Below are positions 35,568 through 45,099 of a stretch of 64,000 bases of DNA, in pieces. The stretch spans positions 172,099-236,098 of the forward strand of contig CALUQE010000001.1 of assembly GCA_944322845.1 (NCBI GenBank). The letters run 5' to 3'. This DNA is from Candidatus Gastranaerophilales bacterium. GTDB taxonomy: Bacteria; Cyanobacteriota; Vampirovibrionia; Gastranaerophilales; Gastranaerophilaceae. The notes beneath the pieces are model-generated. The model made no database searches. It saw only the letters and a program-made list of their open reading frames with translations, and was not told the DNA's origin. Each line of letters opens with the position of its first letter. The stretch's first letter is position 1. Made by a program: the position numbers and the translations under genes.

Positions 35568-36140
35568 ATGAACGATATTTTAAATTCTTTAGAAGACGAT
35601 AAACAGCCTTCCATTATGGTTCCGATTGGAGATATGGATAAAGCGGAACAATCTCCGGATACGGTAGATGAACTCGCAATGGAGTTGGCTACAATAAAAC
35701 AGCCGGCTAAGAGAATTGCCATTATCGGTTCAAGAAACCTTGCCATTACACATCAACAGATGATTGAAACTTTAACGACAGCTCTTGTAAGACAGGGAAA
35801 TACCATCATTACATCAGGAGGTTCATGCGGTACTAACGCAGCGGCAATTCGCGGCGCAATGAAGTCTAATCCTGATAAATTAAAAGTTATTTTACCTCAA
35901 ACAATAGGACAACAGCCGTCTGATGTACAGGATCAGCTTATCGGCGTTCCTAATATTGTAGAACATGCTGACAGAGCTATGATGACTTTAGCGGATGCTT
36001 CAAGAGTTTGCAACAGAGAGATTATCGATGATTGCAACCAGCTTATCTGCTTCCTGTCTCATACGAGTAAAACTCTTCACACTGCTGTTGAATACGCTGA
36101 AGAGAATCACAAAGTAGTTACTGTATTTTATTTAGATTAG
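35568..36140 (+). CDS. DprA-like Rossmann protein, cyanobacterial type
   Basis: Residues about 45-190 form a DprA/Smf-like Rossmann fold: AIIGSRNLAITHQQMIETL, TIITSGGSCGTNAAAIRGAM, KVILPQTIGQQPSD, and CNQLICFLSHTSKTLHTAVE. Proteins with this pattern are annotated in cyanobacteria as DNA recombination-mediator protein A. They lack the winged-helix and SAM domains of full DprA. AAAGGTGG places the start at ATG 35568 rather than at codons upstream. It is divergent from the helicase gene and ends at a strong terminator. A function in DNA uptake is not established; a nucleotide-binding role similar to LOG proteins is possible. Confidence 0.82.
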   Translation: MNDILNSLEDDKQPSIMVPIGDMDKAEQSPDTVDELAMELATIKQPAKRIAIIGSRNLAITHQQMIETLTTALVRQGNTIITSGGSCGTNAAAIRGAMKSNPDKLKVILPQTIGQQPSDVQDQLIGVPNIVEHADRAMMTLADASRVCNREIIDDCNQLICFLSHTSKTLHTAVEYAEENHKVVTVFYLD

Positions 36141-36176
36141 AAAATAATTTAGTACGATAGTACAAATTATTTTTCT
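36141..36176. terminator. terminator after the DprA-like gene
   Basis: AAAATAATTT and AAATTATTTT are complementary, extended inward by GTAC/GTAC around a GATA loop with one bulged base. A T-rich tail follows at 36171. Confidence 0.7.
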
Positions 36177-36198
36177 TATTATTAGAGGTTTTAAAACG

Positions 36199-37368
36199 AT
36201 GGATTTATTAAAAAAACTCACCGGTAAAAATTCTGATGAGTACGAGAGTGTAGCAAAACATCTTGTCGATAGTGCCGACACAGATCTTTTTGAAAAATTG
36301 GTTAAACAAGAGGATTTTTTATTCGACTTTGTAAAAAATAATGTAGCAAGTCGTATAAAAAATGCATGCAATAAAGAAAATTATCTGAATTTGATGAAAT
36401 TTTTGGATTATTATTCGCCTTCTTATGACGGTGTAATTGTAGAAACTCTTTATAACTATGGAGGATTGGAGCTTTTACCCGCAATGAAAGAAATTTTTAT
36501 AAATGATGATGCGGGGAAAAAGGCGTACGCTGCAAAATATTTTTCTCTAGTACCAAGGGAAAATCTTGAAGAATTACTGCCGGTAATCAGAAAAATGGCT
36601 GAATCGGAGTTTGAACCTTTAAGCATTAATTCTATTGAAATTCTTTCAAAAATGAAGGATGAAGAATTTAAAAACAATGCTCTAAAAATGCTTGATTCGG
36701 ATGATGAATTTGAACAGTATAACGGCGTAAAATATCTGGTTTCATATAAAGCAATAGAGGCATTGCCTAAAATTATAGAAGTAATGAAAAAATCTTCACT
36801 TTCCGAAAATATTGCCTCTGAAATACCTTATCTGGTTCCTGTTGAAGATCTGGTAAAATCTGAGGACGGAATTCTTGTATTGTGCAATATTGTTAGTGCC
36901 ATACCGGAAATTATACCTTCGTCAGCTGTTTTAGACTATGATCTTTTTAGTATATTTGAGGATTTATATTTGAATAACCTTACAAGTTCATCGGCGGTGT
37001 TATTAAGACTAGCTCAGGATAAATTTGCAGAGCTTGCCGGTAACGATGAATACTTATTTGATTGTGATAAAAATACAAAAGAAGAAATTTATGCAATAAA
37101 TCAGCTTTTAGTAGGAATTGACAGTTATAAATTGAAAAACCTGCTCTATGATGAATTGTATGATTCCAGTGATTTTGTCTTTTTTGCAGTGGATTATGTG
37201 AATGAGCCGGAAGAGCTCGAAGCTTTATTGGATAGTACAAACCCTACACTCGTACTTAAGGTTCTGTCAAGATTAAAAGAAAGACAGCAGCTTACGCAGG
37301 CGCATAAAGATTTAGCAATGAATAATATTGAAAAAGATGACTTGAAACGCTTTATAGAAGCCTTATAA
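36199..37368 (+). CDS. HEAT-repeat-like hypothetical protein
   Basis: A 389-aa acidic, all-helical soluble protein with repeating helix pairs (for example FLDYYSPSYDGVIVETLYNY, LLPVIRKMAESEFEPLSINS, LGVKYLVSYKAIEAL-type units), resembling HEAT/armadillo scaffolds. The ribosome binding site TTAGAGG precedes the ATG. The 3' end overlaps the convergent gene at 37363 by 6 bases. No family assignment; a protein-interaction scaffold is inferred from the fold pattern only. Confidence 0.75.
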   Translation: MDLLKKLTGKNSDEYESVAKHLVDSADTDLFEKLVKQEDFLFDFVKNNVASRIKNACNKENYLNLMKFLDYYSPSYDGVIVETLYNYGGLELLPAMKEIFINDDAGKKAYAAKYFSLVPRENLEELLPVIRKMAESEFEPLSINSIEILSKMKDEEFKNNALKMLDSDDEFEQYNGVKYLVSYKAIEALPKIIEVMKKSSLSENIASEIPYLVPVEDLVKSEDGILVLCNIVSAIPEIIPSSAVLDYDLFSIFEDLYLNNLTSSSAVLLRLAQDKFAELAGNDEYLFDCDKNTKEEIYAINQLLVGIDSYKLKNLLYDELYDSSDFVFFAVDYVNEPEELEALLDSTNPTLVLKVLSRLKERQQLTQAHKDLAMNNIEKDDLKRFIEAL

Positions 37369-37647
37369 ATTATAGCTGCTATTTCCGAGTTCTAAATCTT
37401 TATTGAATTCTCTTACGAGATTAGACGATACTATCCAGTTTATTTTACCTTCCGGATATTTGATAAAATGCTTTGTGCTGCACATTGTTGTAACGTAGCA
37501 GGCATCTAAGATATTCATATAAGAAATATCAACATCCATTGTTTCGCAGTGGTATTTGTCGATGTAGGACGAAATAAAATCGACAGTCTCCTGTGGATTT
37601 GCGGTATTTGGGGTTAGAATATCGCTTTTGGGTAATAGTTGAATCAT
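37363..37647 (-). CDS. hypothetical protein, 94 aa, possibly STAS-like
   Basis: A small soluble protein (MIQLLPKSDILTPNTANPQE, then ETVDFISSYIDKYHCETMDV and YMNILDACYVTTMCSTKHFI). The alternation of strand and helix with a DISYMNILDACYV stretch recalls STAS/anti-anti-sigma domains, but the match is weak. The ribosome binding site AAGGAAA is present. It converges with the HEAT-like gene with a 6-base overlap of the ends. Confidence 0.65.
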   Translation of the reverse strand: MIQLLPKSDILTPNTANPQETVDFISSYIDKYHCETMDVDISYMNILDACYVTTMCSTKHFIKYPEGKINWIVSSNLVREFNKDLELGNSSYNL

Positions 37648-37781
37648 GTATATTTTTTCCTTAACAATATATCTAACGGCACAATTTGCAGAAATATTAA
37701 ATTGAAATTTTATTAAATCCTACAAACGGAGGAATTTTTGTTATATAATTTTGGTAAAGTTTATTTATAGGAGAGTTTGGT

Positions 37782-38318
37782 ATGAATAAAGAAAATGCGC
37801 TGGAAGCTGCTAAAAAGATTAAAATGCTTGTGTTTGACGTTGACGGAGTTATGACGGACGGAAGCATAACCTATGATGAAAATGGTGTTGAGTATAAAAC
37901 TTTCAATGCAAAGGACGGGCATGGTGTAATTAGAATGCGTAATTCCGGTTTTATTACGGCTATAATTACCGCAAGAAACAACGGAACCGTGCAGCACAGA
38001 GCTAAGAATCTTAACTTTACCGAACTCTATCAAGGAAGAAAATATAAGCTTCCTGCACTGGAAGAGCTTATGGAAAAATACAATTTGAAATATGAAAATG
38101 TATCATACATGGGTGATGATCTTCCTGATATTTGTATTTTAGAAAAAGTAGGTCTTGCCTGCTGCCCTGCGGATGCTGTTAAAGAAGTTCAGGAAATTTG
38201 TAATTTTAAATCCTCTTTTGGCGGCGGAAAAGGTGCAGTAAGAGAGCTTTGTGATTTTATTCTTGATGCTCAGGGGATTGAGAAGGAATATATTGTTGCT
38301 GAGGGCTCAGGAAAATAG
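37782..38318 (+). CDS. kdsC: 3-deoxy-D-manno-octulosonate 8-phosphate phosphatase
   Basis: A HAD-superfamily phosphatase that removes phosphate from Kdo-8-P, the step after KdsA. Features: LVFDVDGVMTDGSITYD near residue 12, KTFNAKDGHGVI, IITARNNGTVQHRAK, LYQGRKYKLPAL-type segment and GDDLPDICILEKVGL near 110. The length of 178 aa and absence of a cap domain fit KdsC. Ribosome binding site TAGGAGAG. It is 7 kb from kdsA, so the Kdo genes are dispersed. Confidence 0.93.
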   Translation: MNKENALEAAKKIKMLVFDVDGVMTDGSITYDENGVEYKTFNAKDGHGVIRMRNSGFITAIITARNNGTVQHRAKNLNFTELYQGRKYKLPALEELMEKYNLKYENVSYMGDDLPDICILEKVGLACCPADAVKEVQEICNFKSSFGGGKGAVRELCDFILDAQGIEKEYIVAEGSGK

Positions 38319-38481
38319 TTGATTTAAATATTGTAGTACAGCCTTTGAGATAGATTAGTAATATACATACGTAGTATTGTAAATTTTTCTAACAATCGTA
38401 TATACTCTGCCTTGTCGAATCATGCACAAAAACATATAATAGTGTAACAGGTACACTTAGTCGGAATATAGGGGCGGAATA

Positions 38482-40461
38482 TTGAAAATATCTTCTATTA
38501 ACTCTCAGACGAATTTGTTTAATAATCAGTATAAACAAAAAAACGATGAGAAAATTGCGGGCTCAGTTAATAATAAAATTAATCCAAATTTAAGAGCCTC
38601 AAATCCATCTTTTAAGTCTCTGGGTATGTCAATGCTCGGACTTTCAAGCTCAATGATGCAGTGGATTGAAAGCAAAGGGTATCTGGTGTCATTCTTGATT
38701 CAGGACGGATTAGGTATGACTGCACCGCGTGTTTGGACCGGGTTTCACCGTGACAGAGAATTAACGGGGCAGTATAATATTCAGGAGGGCTTTGAAGTTC
38801 TCGGACGTGAAGGTATAACCGGACCTTATATTATAGCGGTTGCACCTGCAGTACTTGCTGTAACAGGGAAATTCTGTAAATCAACAAATACAAATACAAG
38901 ACTTATAAAACGTCTCGGCGAAAACTTTAAATCAATGATTGCCAGACCTGAATTTGACAGGGCAATTCTTAATGATTCGAAAAAATTAAAAGATGAGTTT
39001 TATAAGTATAATTTGACTCAAATTTATAAGGACACTGTTCCAAAAGATTTAAAATCTGAGGAGACAATAAATTATATATTAAAGGAATTTGAAAAGTACG
39101 ATTCAAAAGACAAAAAAGCCGGAAACGAAGCTCTGGGTAATATTGTTGAAACTATCAATAATAAGATGGTAGAAAATTCTGATAACTTATTGAATGTAAA
39201 TAAAGTATACGTTGGTGAAGGAAATACAAAGGCTGCTTTCGGAACAGCAGAAACTCTTCGTGCTTTAAAGGATTTTGGCTTTGATGCTATTTCCAATAAT
39301 CCGCAGGTTTCATCTGTTGATAATCAAGCTATAGAAAATATCAAGAATAATTTTGCCGGAAAACGTCTTTTGACAAATATAGCAAATGTGGTAATAACTC
39401 TGGGCGGTCTTTCAATATTGCCGAAACTTTACGCTCCTTCCAAGGTTTCTCCGGGTGCTAATACGATGAAACACCTTAAAGAAAGTAAGGAGAAAAAACA
39501 TAAGGAAGCAGAGGAAAACAAAGGGGTAAATCAGGGGATAAATAGTGAGGCTAATAATGAAAATTCCGCAAATCCTAGTTTCAAAGGCAGAGGAGTAAAT
39601 TCCGATGGGTTCTTTGCGAAGCTGGGTAATTTTGCAACAAAGAAAATCCCTGAAAAATGTCAGGCTCTTTTAGAGTATACCGGTTATAATTTCTCAAAAA
39701 CAACATTTGCACTTCTTGCCACATTGGGTCTTCTCTGGCCGAGAGGAAAGCACGCCTGGGAAAGAGCTTCTGTTGACGAAAACGGTAAAAAGGATATGAC
39801 TGAGATTTATGAAATCCTTTTGAGAGATACCGTTTCATCTCTGTCGGTTGTATTTGCGGTTCCGATGTTAACCAAAATGCTCGTCAAGAGCTATGAAGAT
39901 AAAGTAGGTTTTGTTCTGACAAACAGGGCTTCTGACGGCAAGAATGCATTTAAGAAATTTACTGATGTTATAAATCCGTACAGTGATTTGGAAGTTTTAT
40001 CCGTAGCGGATTTGGATTCAATATACGGAAATATTGATTCAAAATCCAAACTTATGAATTTTTCTAACTTTGTTGATAAAAAAGGCGGAGATTTAGAAAA
40101 AATTCTTTCCAAATCGGAAAATACTTCTGTAATGTTTAACGAAAAAACATTTACGCTTGATTCTATAAAACATTTATCAAAAGAAGAAAAGAATAAGAAA
40201 ATTATAGATTTGTTTAATAAGTTTGAAGTAACCGACAAGAACGCTAAAAATGAAGTAATTTCTAAATTAATGAAGGGCTCCGGCGAAATTAAACACAACA
40301 AGATTGCTAAAATGGCAAGAGGGTTGAATTCGCTTCCGGGATTTATTTCAACAGTATTTATATCGCCTGTAATTCTCGGTATCTTAATTCCTATGCTTAC
40401 TTACAGCAATACAAGAAAAGCGAACGCTAAGAAAATGGGCATTACACCGGAAGAAAAATAG
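38482..40461 (+). CDS. lineage-specific membrane protein with internal duplication
   Basis: A 659-aa protein starting at TTG. It has two diverged halves, each introduced by an NPSFK motif (ASNPSFKSLGMSMLG near residue 42 and ANPSFKGRGVNSDG near 370). Each half is followed by a hydrophobic region and W-x-x-x-x-x-R segments (RVWTGFHRDREL and HAWERASVDENG). Other hydrophobic segments include ANVVITLGGLSILPKLY and the C-terminal TVFISPVILGILIPML. No signal peptide is seen. The two proteins at 51792-52986 are of similar style. Family unknown; location in a membrane is inferred. Confidence 0.75.
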   Translation: MKISSINSQTNLFNNQYKQKNDEKIAGSVNNKINPNLRASNPSFKSLGMSMLGLSSSMMQWIESKGYLVSFLIQDGLGMTAPRVWTGFHRDRELTGQYNIQEGFEVLGREGITGPYIIAVAPAVLAVTGKFCKSTNTNTRLIKRLGENFKSMIARPEFDRAILNDSKKLKDEFYKYNLTQIYKDTVPKDLKSEETINYILKEFEKYDSKDKKAGNEALGNIVETINNKMVENSDNLLNVNKVYVGEGNTKAAFGTAETLRALKDFGFDAISNNPQVSSVDNQAIENIKNNFAGKRLLTNIANVVITLGGLSILPKLYAPSKVSPGANTMKHLKESKEKKHKEAEENKGVNQGINSEANNENSANPSFKGRGVNSDGFFAKLGNFATKKIPEKCQALLEYTGYNFSKTTFALLATLGLLWPRGKHAWERASVDENGKKDMTEIYEILLRDTVSSLSVVFAVPMLTKMLVKSYEDKVGFVLTNRASDGKNAFKKFTDVINPYSDLEVLSVADLDSIYGNIDSKSKLMNFSNFVDKKGGDLEKILSKSENTSVMFNEKTFTLDSIKHLSKEEKNKKIIDLFNKFEVTDKNAKNEVISKLMKGSGEIKHNKIAKMARGLNSLPGFISTVFISPVILGILIPMLTYSNTRKANAKKMGITPEEK

Positions 40462-40555
40462 CTGCCGTTCTCTTTGATAGACATAAATTTCTGTTTGTTG
40501 TAGTATTAGGTTAAGCAAAAAACAGGGAATTTTACGGGGAGATTTTTGAGCAACT

Positions 40556-41929
40556 ATGAGACTGCATAACTCTTACACAAATCAAATTGAAGAATTTAAG
40601 CCTATTGAAGATAATAAGGTAAAGATGTATGTTTGCGGGCCGACGGTGTATGATAACGCGCATCTCGGGCATGCAAGGTGCTATATTACCTGGGATGTTT
40701 TATACAGATACCTGAAGTTTAAGGGGTATGATGTAACTTATTGCAGAAATGTTACCGATGTTGATGATAAAATTCTCAAAAAAGCTGAAACAGAGGGTAA
40801 AACTCCGGAAGAGGTTTCTACATACTGGTATAAAAAGTTTTCTGAAAGCATGAAGGCTTTGAATAATTTGAAGCCTGATATTGAACCTTTTGCAACAAAG
40901 ACTCTCGGCGAGATGATTGCGATTGTAAAAGAGTTAATAAATAAAGGGTATGCTTACGAAGCTGACGGTGATGTGTATTTCAGGGTTAAGAAATTCCCGA
41001 GATACGGCTATCTTTCAAAGCAGCCGATAGACCAGCTTGAAAGCGGGGCAAGAATTGAAGTCGGAGAACATAAAGAGGATCCGCTTGATTTTGCACTATG
41101 GAAAAGGGATGAAAAGTTCGGATACAATTCTCCCTGGGGTGTAGGTCGTCCGGGCTGGCATATTGAGTGTTCCGCAATGAGCAGAAAGTATTTGGGAAGG
41201 ACAATTGATATTCACGCTGGCGGCGCTGATTTGATATTTCCGCATCACGAAAACGAAATTGCGCAATCAGAATGTGCAAACGGATGCAAGTTTGTTAATT
41301 ACTGGCTGCATAACGGGTTTGTGACTATTAATAAGGAAAAGATGTCAAAATCTCTCGGTAATTTCCTTACTATTGATGATTTGTTAAAGAATTACGACGC
41401 TAATACTATCAGATTCTTTATTTTGACAAATCATTACAGAATGCCGGTGGAATTTTCGGATGAAGCTTTGCAGGCAGCTGCAAACGGAGTAAAGAGAATG
41501 CTTAACGCAAAACAAACTCCGGTTGATGAGACTCTTGATATAACACAGTTTGAAGAGTATAAAGATTTTGTTGCCGCAATGGATGAGGATTTGAATACAT
41601 CAAAAGCGCTTGCGGTTCTGTTTGATCTTGCAAACAAGGCAAATAAAGATATTCCTTACGCTTATACTCTTCTGTTTAAGCTTGCTTCAACATTAGGTTT
41701 TACTTTTGAGAAAGCAAAATTAACGGAGGAAGAGCTTAATGGTAAATTAGAGGCAATAAGTGCCGATTTGGGTGAGAAATATTTTTCTATGGAAGAAATT
41801 ATTGAGAAGAGAAAGTTAGCACGTGCCGAGAAAAATTGGGATGTAGCTGACAGGATTAGGATAGCTTTGGATAAAGCCGGAATTGTATTAAAAGATTCTA
41901 AGGACGGTACCGTTTGGGAAGTAAAATAA
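40556..41929 (+). CDS. cysS: cysteinyl-tRNA synthetase
   Basis: A class I synthetase that charges tRNA-Cys. It shows the zinc/HIGH segment YVCGPTVYDNAHLGHAR at the N-terminus, GWHIECSAMSRKYLG, HHENEIAQSE and the KMSKSLGNF loop near residue 262. The length of 457 aa is normal. GGGGAG lies 14 bases before the ATG. The 3' end overlaps the next gene by 16 bases, beginning a tightly coupled cysS-spoIID-murJ unit. Confidence 0.96.
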   Translation: MRLHNSYTNQIEEFKPIEDNKVKMYVCGPTVYDNAHLGHARCYITWDVLYRYLKFKGYDVTYCRNVTDVDDKILKKAETEGKTPEEVSTYWYKKFSESMKALNNLKPDIEPFATKTLGEMIAIVKELINKGYAYEADGDVYFRVKKFPRYGYLSKQPIDQLESGARIEVGEHKEDPLDFALWKRDEKFGYNSPWGVGRPGWHIECSAMSRKYLGRTIDIHAGGADLIFPHHENEIAQSECANGCKFVNYWLHNGFVTINKEKMSKSLGNFLTIDDLLKNYDANTIRFFILTNHYRMPVEFSDEALQAAANGVKRMLNAKQTPVDETLDITQFEEYKDFVAAMDEDLNTSKALAVLFDLANKANKDIPYAYTLLFKLASTLGFTFEKAKLTEEELNGKLEAISADLGEKYFSMEEIIEKRKLARAEKNWDVADRIRIALDKAGIVLKDSKDGTVWEVK

Positions 41930-43539
41930 AATTATTGATAACAATTTTTCTGGCGGCGTTATGTTTTACTGCTGTCAGTCCTGTATTTGCAGATAATGTT
42001 ATAAGAGTAGGGCTTACGGACAATAAATTCCAAAATGTATTGAAGCAGCAGGTAACAGTTTACGGAACTGCAGATTGCGAGATTTGCGACAAAGAGACAA
42101 GAAAGCCGATAGTCTCTGTACCTGCGGATACTGAGATGACAATTAATAACGGAGTTATGGGACTTGACCTGATAATAAACGGAAAAGTCGGAACGCTCAG
42201 AGATTTTGTTATAATTTGTCCTCAAGGACTTCTTGGTGTTAAGGAATTAAAAAGAAAAGGGAAACCTGCGATTTATCACGGTGCGTTTGAAATAGTTCAG
42301 CACCCTGACAGAAAAGGATTTTATCTGGTTAATTTAGTAGAGGTTCAGGAATACCTTAAAGGGGTTGTTCCAAACGAAATGCCTGTAAGGTTTGGACTTG
42401 AAGCGCTAAAAGCTCAGGCAGTGGCAGCGAGGAATTATGTGCTTTCTCCAAGGACTCAGGCTTATGATGAGTTTAACGTTGTTGATAGTGTCGCAAGTCA
42501 GGTATATTACGGCGTAAATACAGAGGAGGATCTTTCAACGCGTGCCGTTATGGAAACTGACGGAATTGTAGCGTTATATGATAATGAGCCGATACTGGCT
42601 CTCTATAGTTCAACGGCCGGCGGATATACAGAAAGTTATTCAAACGCCTTTTCTGATCCTAATACGAAAATGTTTCCTTCAATTTCAAAACCTTATCTGG
42701 TAGCGGTTCCTGATAAAGAGGAGTTTAAAACTCTGGAGGAAGAGGAGAAGGCAAGAGAGTTCTATGAAACAAAAGTTCCTTCATATGATATAGAGTCTCC
42801 TTATTACAGATGGCAGAAAACATGGGCGGTGGGAGAGCTTGAGAATGTTTTAAAATCGACACTTGTTGCCCAGTCTAAAACAGGATTTATTCATCCTGCT
42901 TTCAATCAGGGAGATGATTTAGGGCACATAAAAGACATAAAGGTCATGAAACGCGGACCGTCAGGTAAAGCGATTGAAGTTGAGTTAATGACTGACAGAG
43001 GGTGTTACAGAATATCAAAAGAACTTGTAATAAGAAGAGTTTTTCAAAAAGACGGAATTTCGCTTCCGAGTGCGAATATAATTGTTGACAAACAGCTTGA
43101 TAATTACGGTAATATTACGGATCTGACAATAAGCGGCGGCGGCTTCGGCCACGGAGTCGGAATGAGCCAGTACGGTGCCGGCTATATGGCGACAAAGCTT
43201 AATCAGCCATATTATAACATCTTGAGACATTACTATAATGGTGTAAATTTAGGAACGCTCCCTGTAACTGTTTGCGGAGAAGAGGTTAAGCAGACTTTCT
43301 GGGCGCCTATCGGAAGAGCAAGAATTATTGTTACAAATTCAACTGCGGCAAAAATTGCCGTAATGATAAACGGAAAAGTTCACGAGTTTCCTGTGACAAA
43401 AACTATTTTCCAAAAAGATTATAAAATAGATATTTCAAGATACATTGAAGACGGTGAAAATACCGTAGTTTATTACCCGCCTACACTGGGCAGGTCAGTT
43501 ACTTTGTATGTGGAATTGGTAGAGAAATATGGCGAATAA
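41914..43539 (+). CDS. SpoIID/LytB domain protein
   Basis: An exported protein of the SpoIID family; SpoIID itself is a lytic transglycosylase acting on peptidoglycan. It starts at TTG inside cysS and has a signal peptide (KIKLLITIFLAALCFTAVS, cleavage near VFA-D). The SpoIID core is at residues about 140-470: VQEYLKGVVPNEMP, ALKAQAVAARNYVLS, SSTAGGYTESYSNAF, and GGGFGHGVGMSQYGAGYMA. A beta-rich C-terminal domain follows. The neighbour murJ points to peptidoglycan work, here outside sporulation. Confidence 0.9.
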   Translation: MGSKIKLLITIFLAALCFTAVSPVFADNVIRVGLTDNKFQNVLKQQVTVYGTADCEICDKETRKPIVSVPADTEMTINNGVMGLDLIINGKVGTLRDFVIICPQGLLGVKELKRKGKPAIYHGAFEIVQHPDRKGFYLVNLVEVQEYLKGVVPNEMPVRFGLEALKAQAVAARNYVLSPRTQAYDEFNVVDSVASQVYYGVNTEEDLSTRAVMETDGIVALYDNEPILALYSSTAGGYTESYSNAFSDPNTKMFPSISKPYLVAVPDKEEFKTLEEEEKAREFYETKVPSYDIESPYYRWQKTWAVGELENVLKSTLVAQSKTGFIHPAFNQGDDLGHIKDIKVMKRGPSGKAIEVELMTDRGCYRISKELVIRRVFQKDGISLPSANIIVDKQLDNYGNITDLTISGGGFGHGVGMSQYGAGYMATKLNQPYYNILRHYYNGVNLGTLPVTVCGEEVKQTFWAPIGRARIIVTNSTAAKIAVMINGKVHEFPVTKTIFQKDYKIDISRYIEDGENTVVYYPPTLGRSVTLYVELVEKYGE

Positions 43540-45097
43540 AGACGAGACTCCGAGTGTATTAAAAGCAGCGTGGCTGATTGCGCTTGTAACTATTGCAAGC
43601 AAGTTTATGGGGTTTGTAAGAGATATGGTTGTTGCAAATTTTTATGGCGCAACACTTGTTTCTGACGCTTATTTTTATGCTCTCCAAATACCTTCTCTTG
43701 CAATAATTATTCTCGGCGGCGTCGGCGGCCCTTTTCACAGTGCGGCGGTTGCGGTGTTTTCAAAACTGATACCTGATTTTGATTCTAAGCCTGATGAAGT
43801 CGTAAATAAGCTTTATAATACATTTTTAACGGTTTCATTTGTATTTTTTGCAGCCTGTGCAATTTTAGGCTTCTTTTTTGCGGATAAAGTTATGGGAGTG
43901 ATAATTTCCGCAGGAGCGCCGGAGCTTGTAACATTAGCTTCCGAACACTTTAGAATAATGTCTCCGATAATTTTAATCGGCGGAATAATCGGGATATATT
44001 ACGGTCTGCTTATTTGCCACAAGCAGTATATTTTGCCGAATTTGTCACCTATGATATTGAGTCTTGTTGTGATAATTGTAATCTCTCTGGTGCATAATGA
44101 TAAAACAGGTGTAGTGCTTGCAGGGGCAACAACACTCGGCGCAATATGCCAGCTTGCTGTACAATTCCCGAAAATCAGGCAGATAGGTTATCGAATAAAG
44201 CCTAATTTTGATATTAAAAATCCGCAGTTTAAAAATATTTGCGAGCTTTTATTCCCTGCAATATTAAGCTCAACAATCGGGCAGATAAGTATTTATATAG
44301 ATATGTTTTTTGCTTCAACCCTGAAAGAAGGTGCATGGACTTCTGTTGTTTTTGCAAACAGAATCTTTCAATTTCCGGTGGGCATTCTTGTAACGGCCTT
44401 TCTGGTTCCGCTTTTTCCTATATTCTCACGCCTTGCCGGTGAAGGGGATTTTGAAGCCATAAAAAAATATTTCAATAAGGGTGTCGGTGTACTGTTTTTC
44501 GTTGGAATTCCGATGTTTATATTGATATTGCTGCTTGCAAAGGACGGTATTTCTCTGATATTTGAGCGCGGCGCTTTTGATGCAAATGCGGTTGTTATGG
44601 TGTCAGAGGCCTTATGTTATCTATCAATTTCAATACTTCCGTACGTATTTAGAGATTCAATAACAAGAGTCTATTATGCGTTTAATGATTCCAAAACTCC
44701 TTTTATAATAGCAATGTCATCAATCGGACTTAAAGCAATTTTGAACTGGCTTTTAATCTTGAAACTCGATATGGGAATAGCCGGAATTACTCTTTCGACC
44801 TCTTTTATAACTCTTTTTAACGCAACGTTTTTGGGGTTATTTATATACAGGAAAATAAGACTTGATTACAAATCACTTTTTATAAATCTTGCAAAAATGA
44901 CTGTTGCAGGCGCAATAACTTTTGTTCTTTGCTGGTTTATAGGATTGGGGTTTGGCAGGCTCGAACTTCCGAAATACATATTCGAGATTGTTAAAATTGT
45001 TGTGGTTATGATATTAGCTCTTGGAATTTATACTGTTCTTAACCTTATATTCAAAATGGAATACGCAAAAGAACTTTTGGCCAGAATAAAACGATAG
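43529..45097 (+). CDS. murJ: lipid II flippase MurJ (MVF family)
   Basis: Moves lipid-linked peptidoglycan precursors across the inner membrane. It has about 14 hydrophobic segments over 522 aa, the N-terminal ALVTIASKFMGFVRDMVVAN region, DAYFYALQIPSL, RIFQFPVGILVTA near residue 275 and RVYYAFNDSKTP near 380. The start overlaps the spoIID-like gene by 11 bases. The family is clear; MurJ rather than another MVF member is inferred from length and context. Confidence 0.93.
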   Translation: MANKDETPSVLKAAWLIALVTIASKFMGFVRDMVVANFYGATLVSDAYFYALQIPSLAIIILGGVGGPFHSAAVAVFSKLIPDFDSKPDEVVNKLYNTFLTVSFVFFAACAILGFFFADKVMGVIISAGAPELVTLASEHFRIMSPIILIGGIIGIYYGLLICHKQYILPNLSPMILSLVVIIVISLVHNDKTGVVLAGATTLGAICQLAVQFPKIRQIGYRIKPNFDIKNPQFKNICELLFPAILSSTIGQISIYIDMFFASTLKEGAWTSVVFANRIFQFPVGILVTAFLVPLFPIFSRLAGEGDFEAIKKYFNKGVGVLFFVGIPMFILILLLAKDGISLIFERGAFDANAVVMVSEALCYLSISILPYVFRDSITRVYYAFNDSKTPFIIAMSSIGLKAILNWLLILKLDMGIAGITLSTSFITLFNATFLGLFIYRKIRLDYKSLFINLAKMTVAGAITFVLCWFIGLGFGRLELPKYIFEIVKIVVVMILALGIYTVLNLIFKMEYAKELLARIKR

Positions 45098-45099
45098 TA

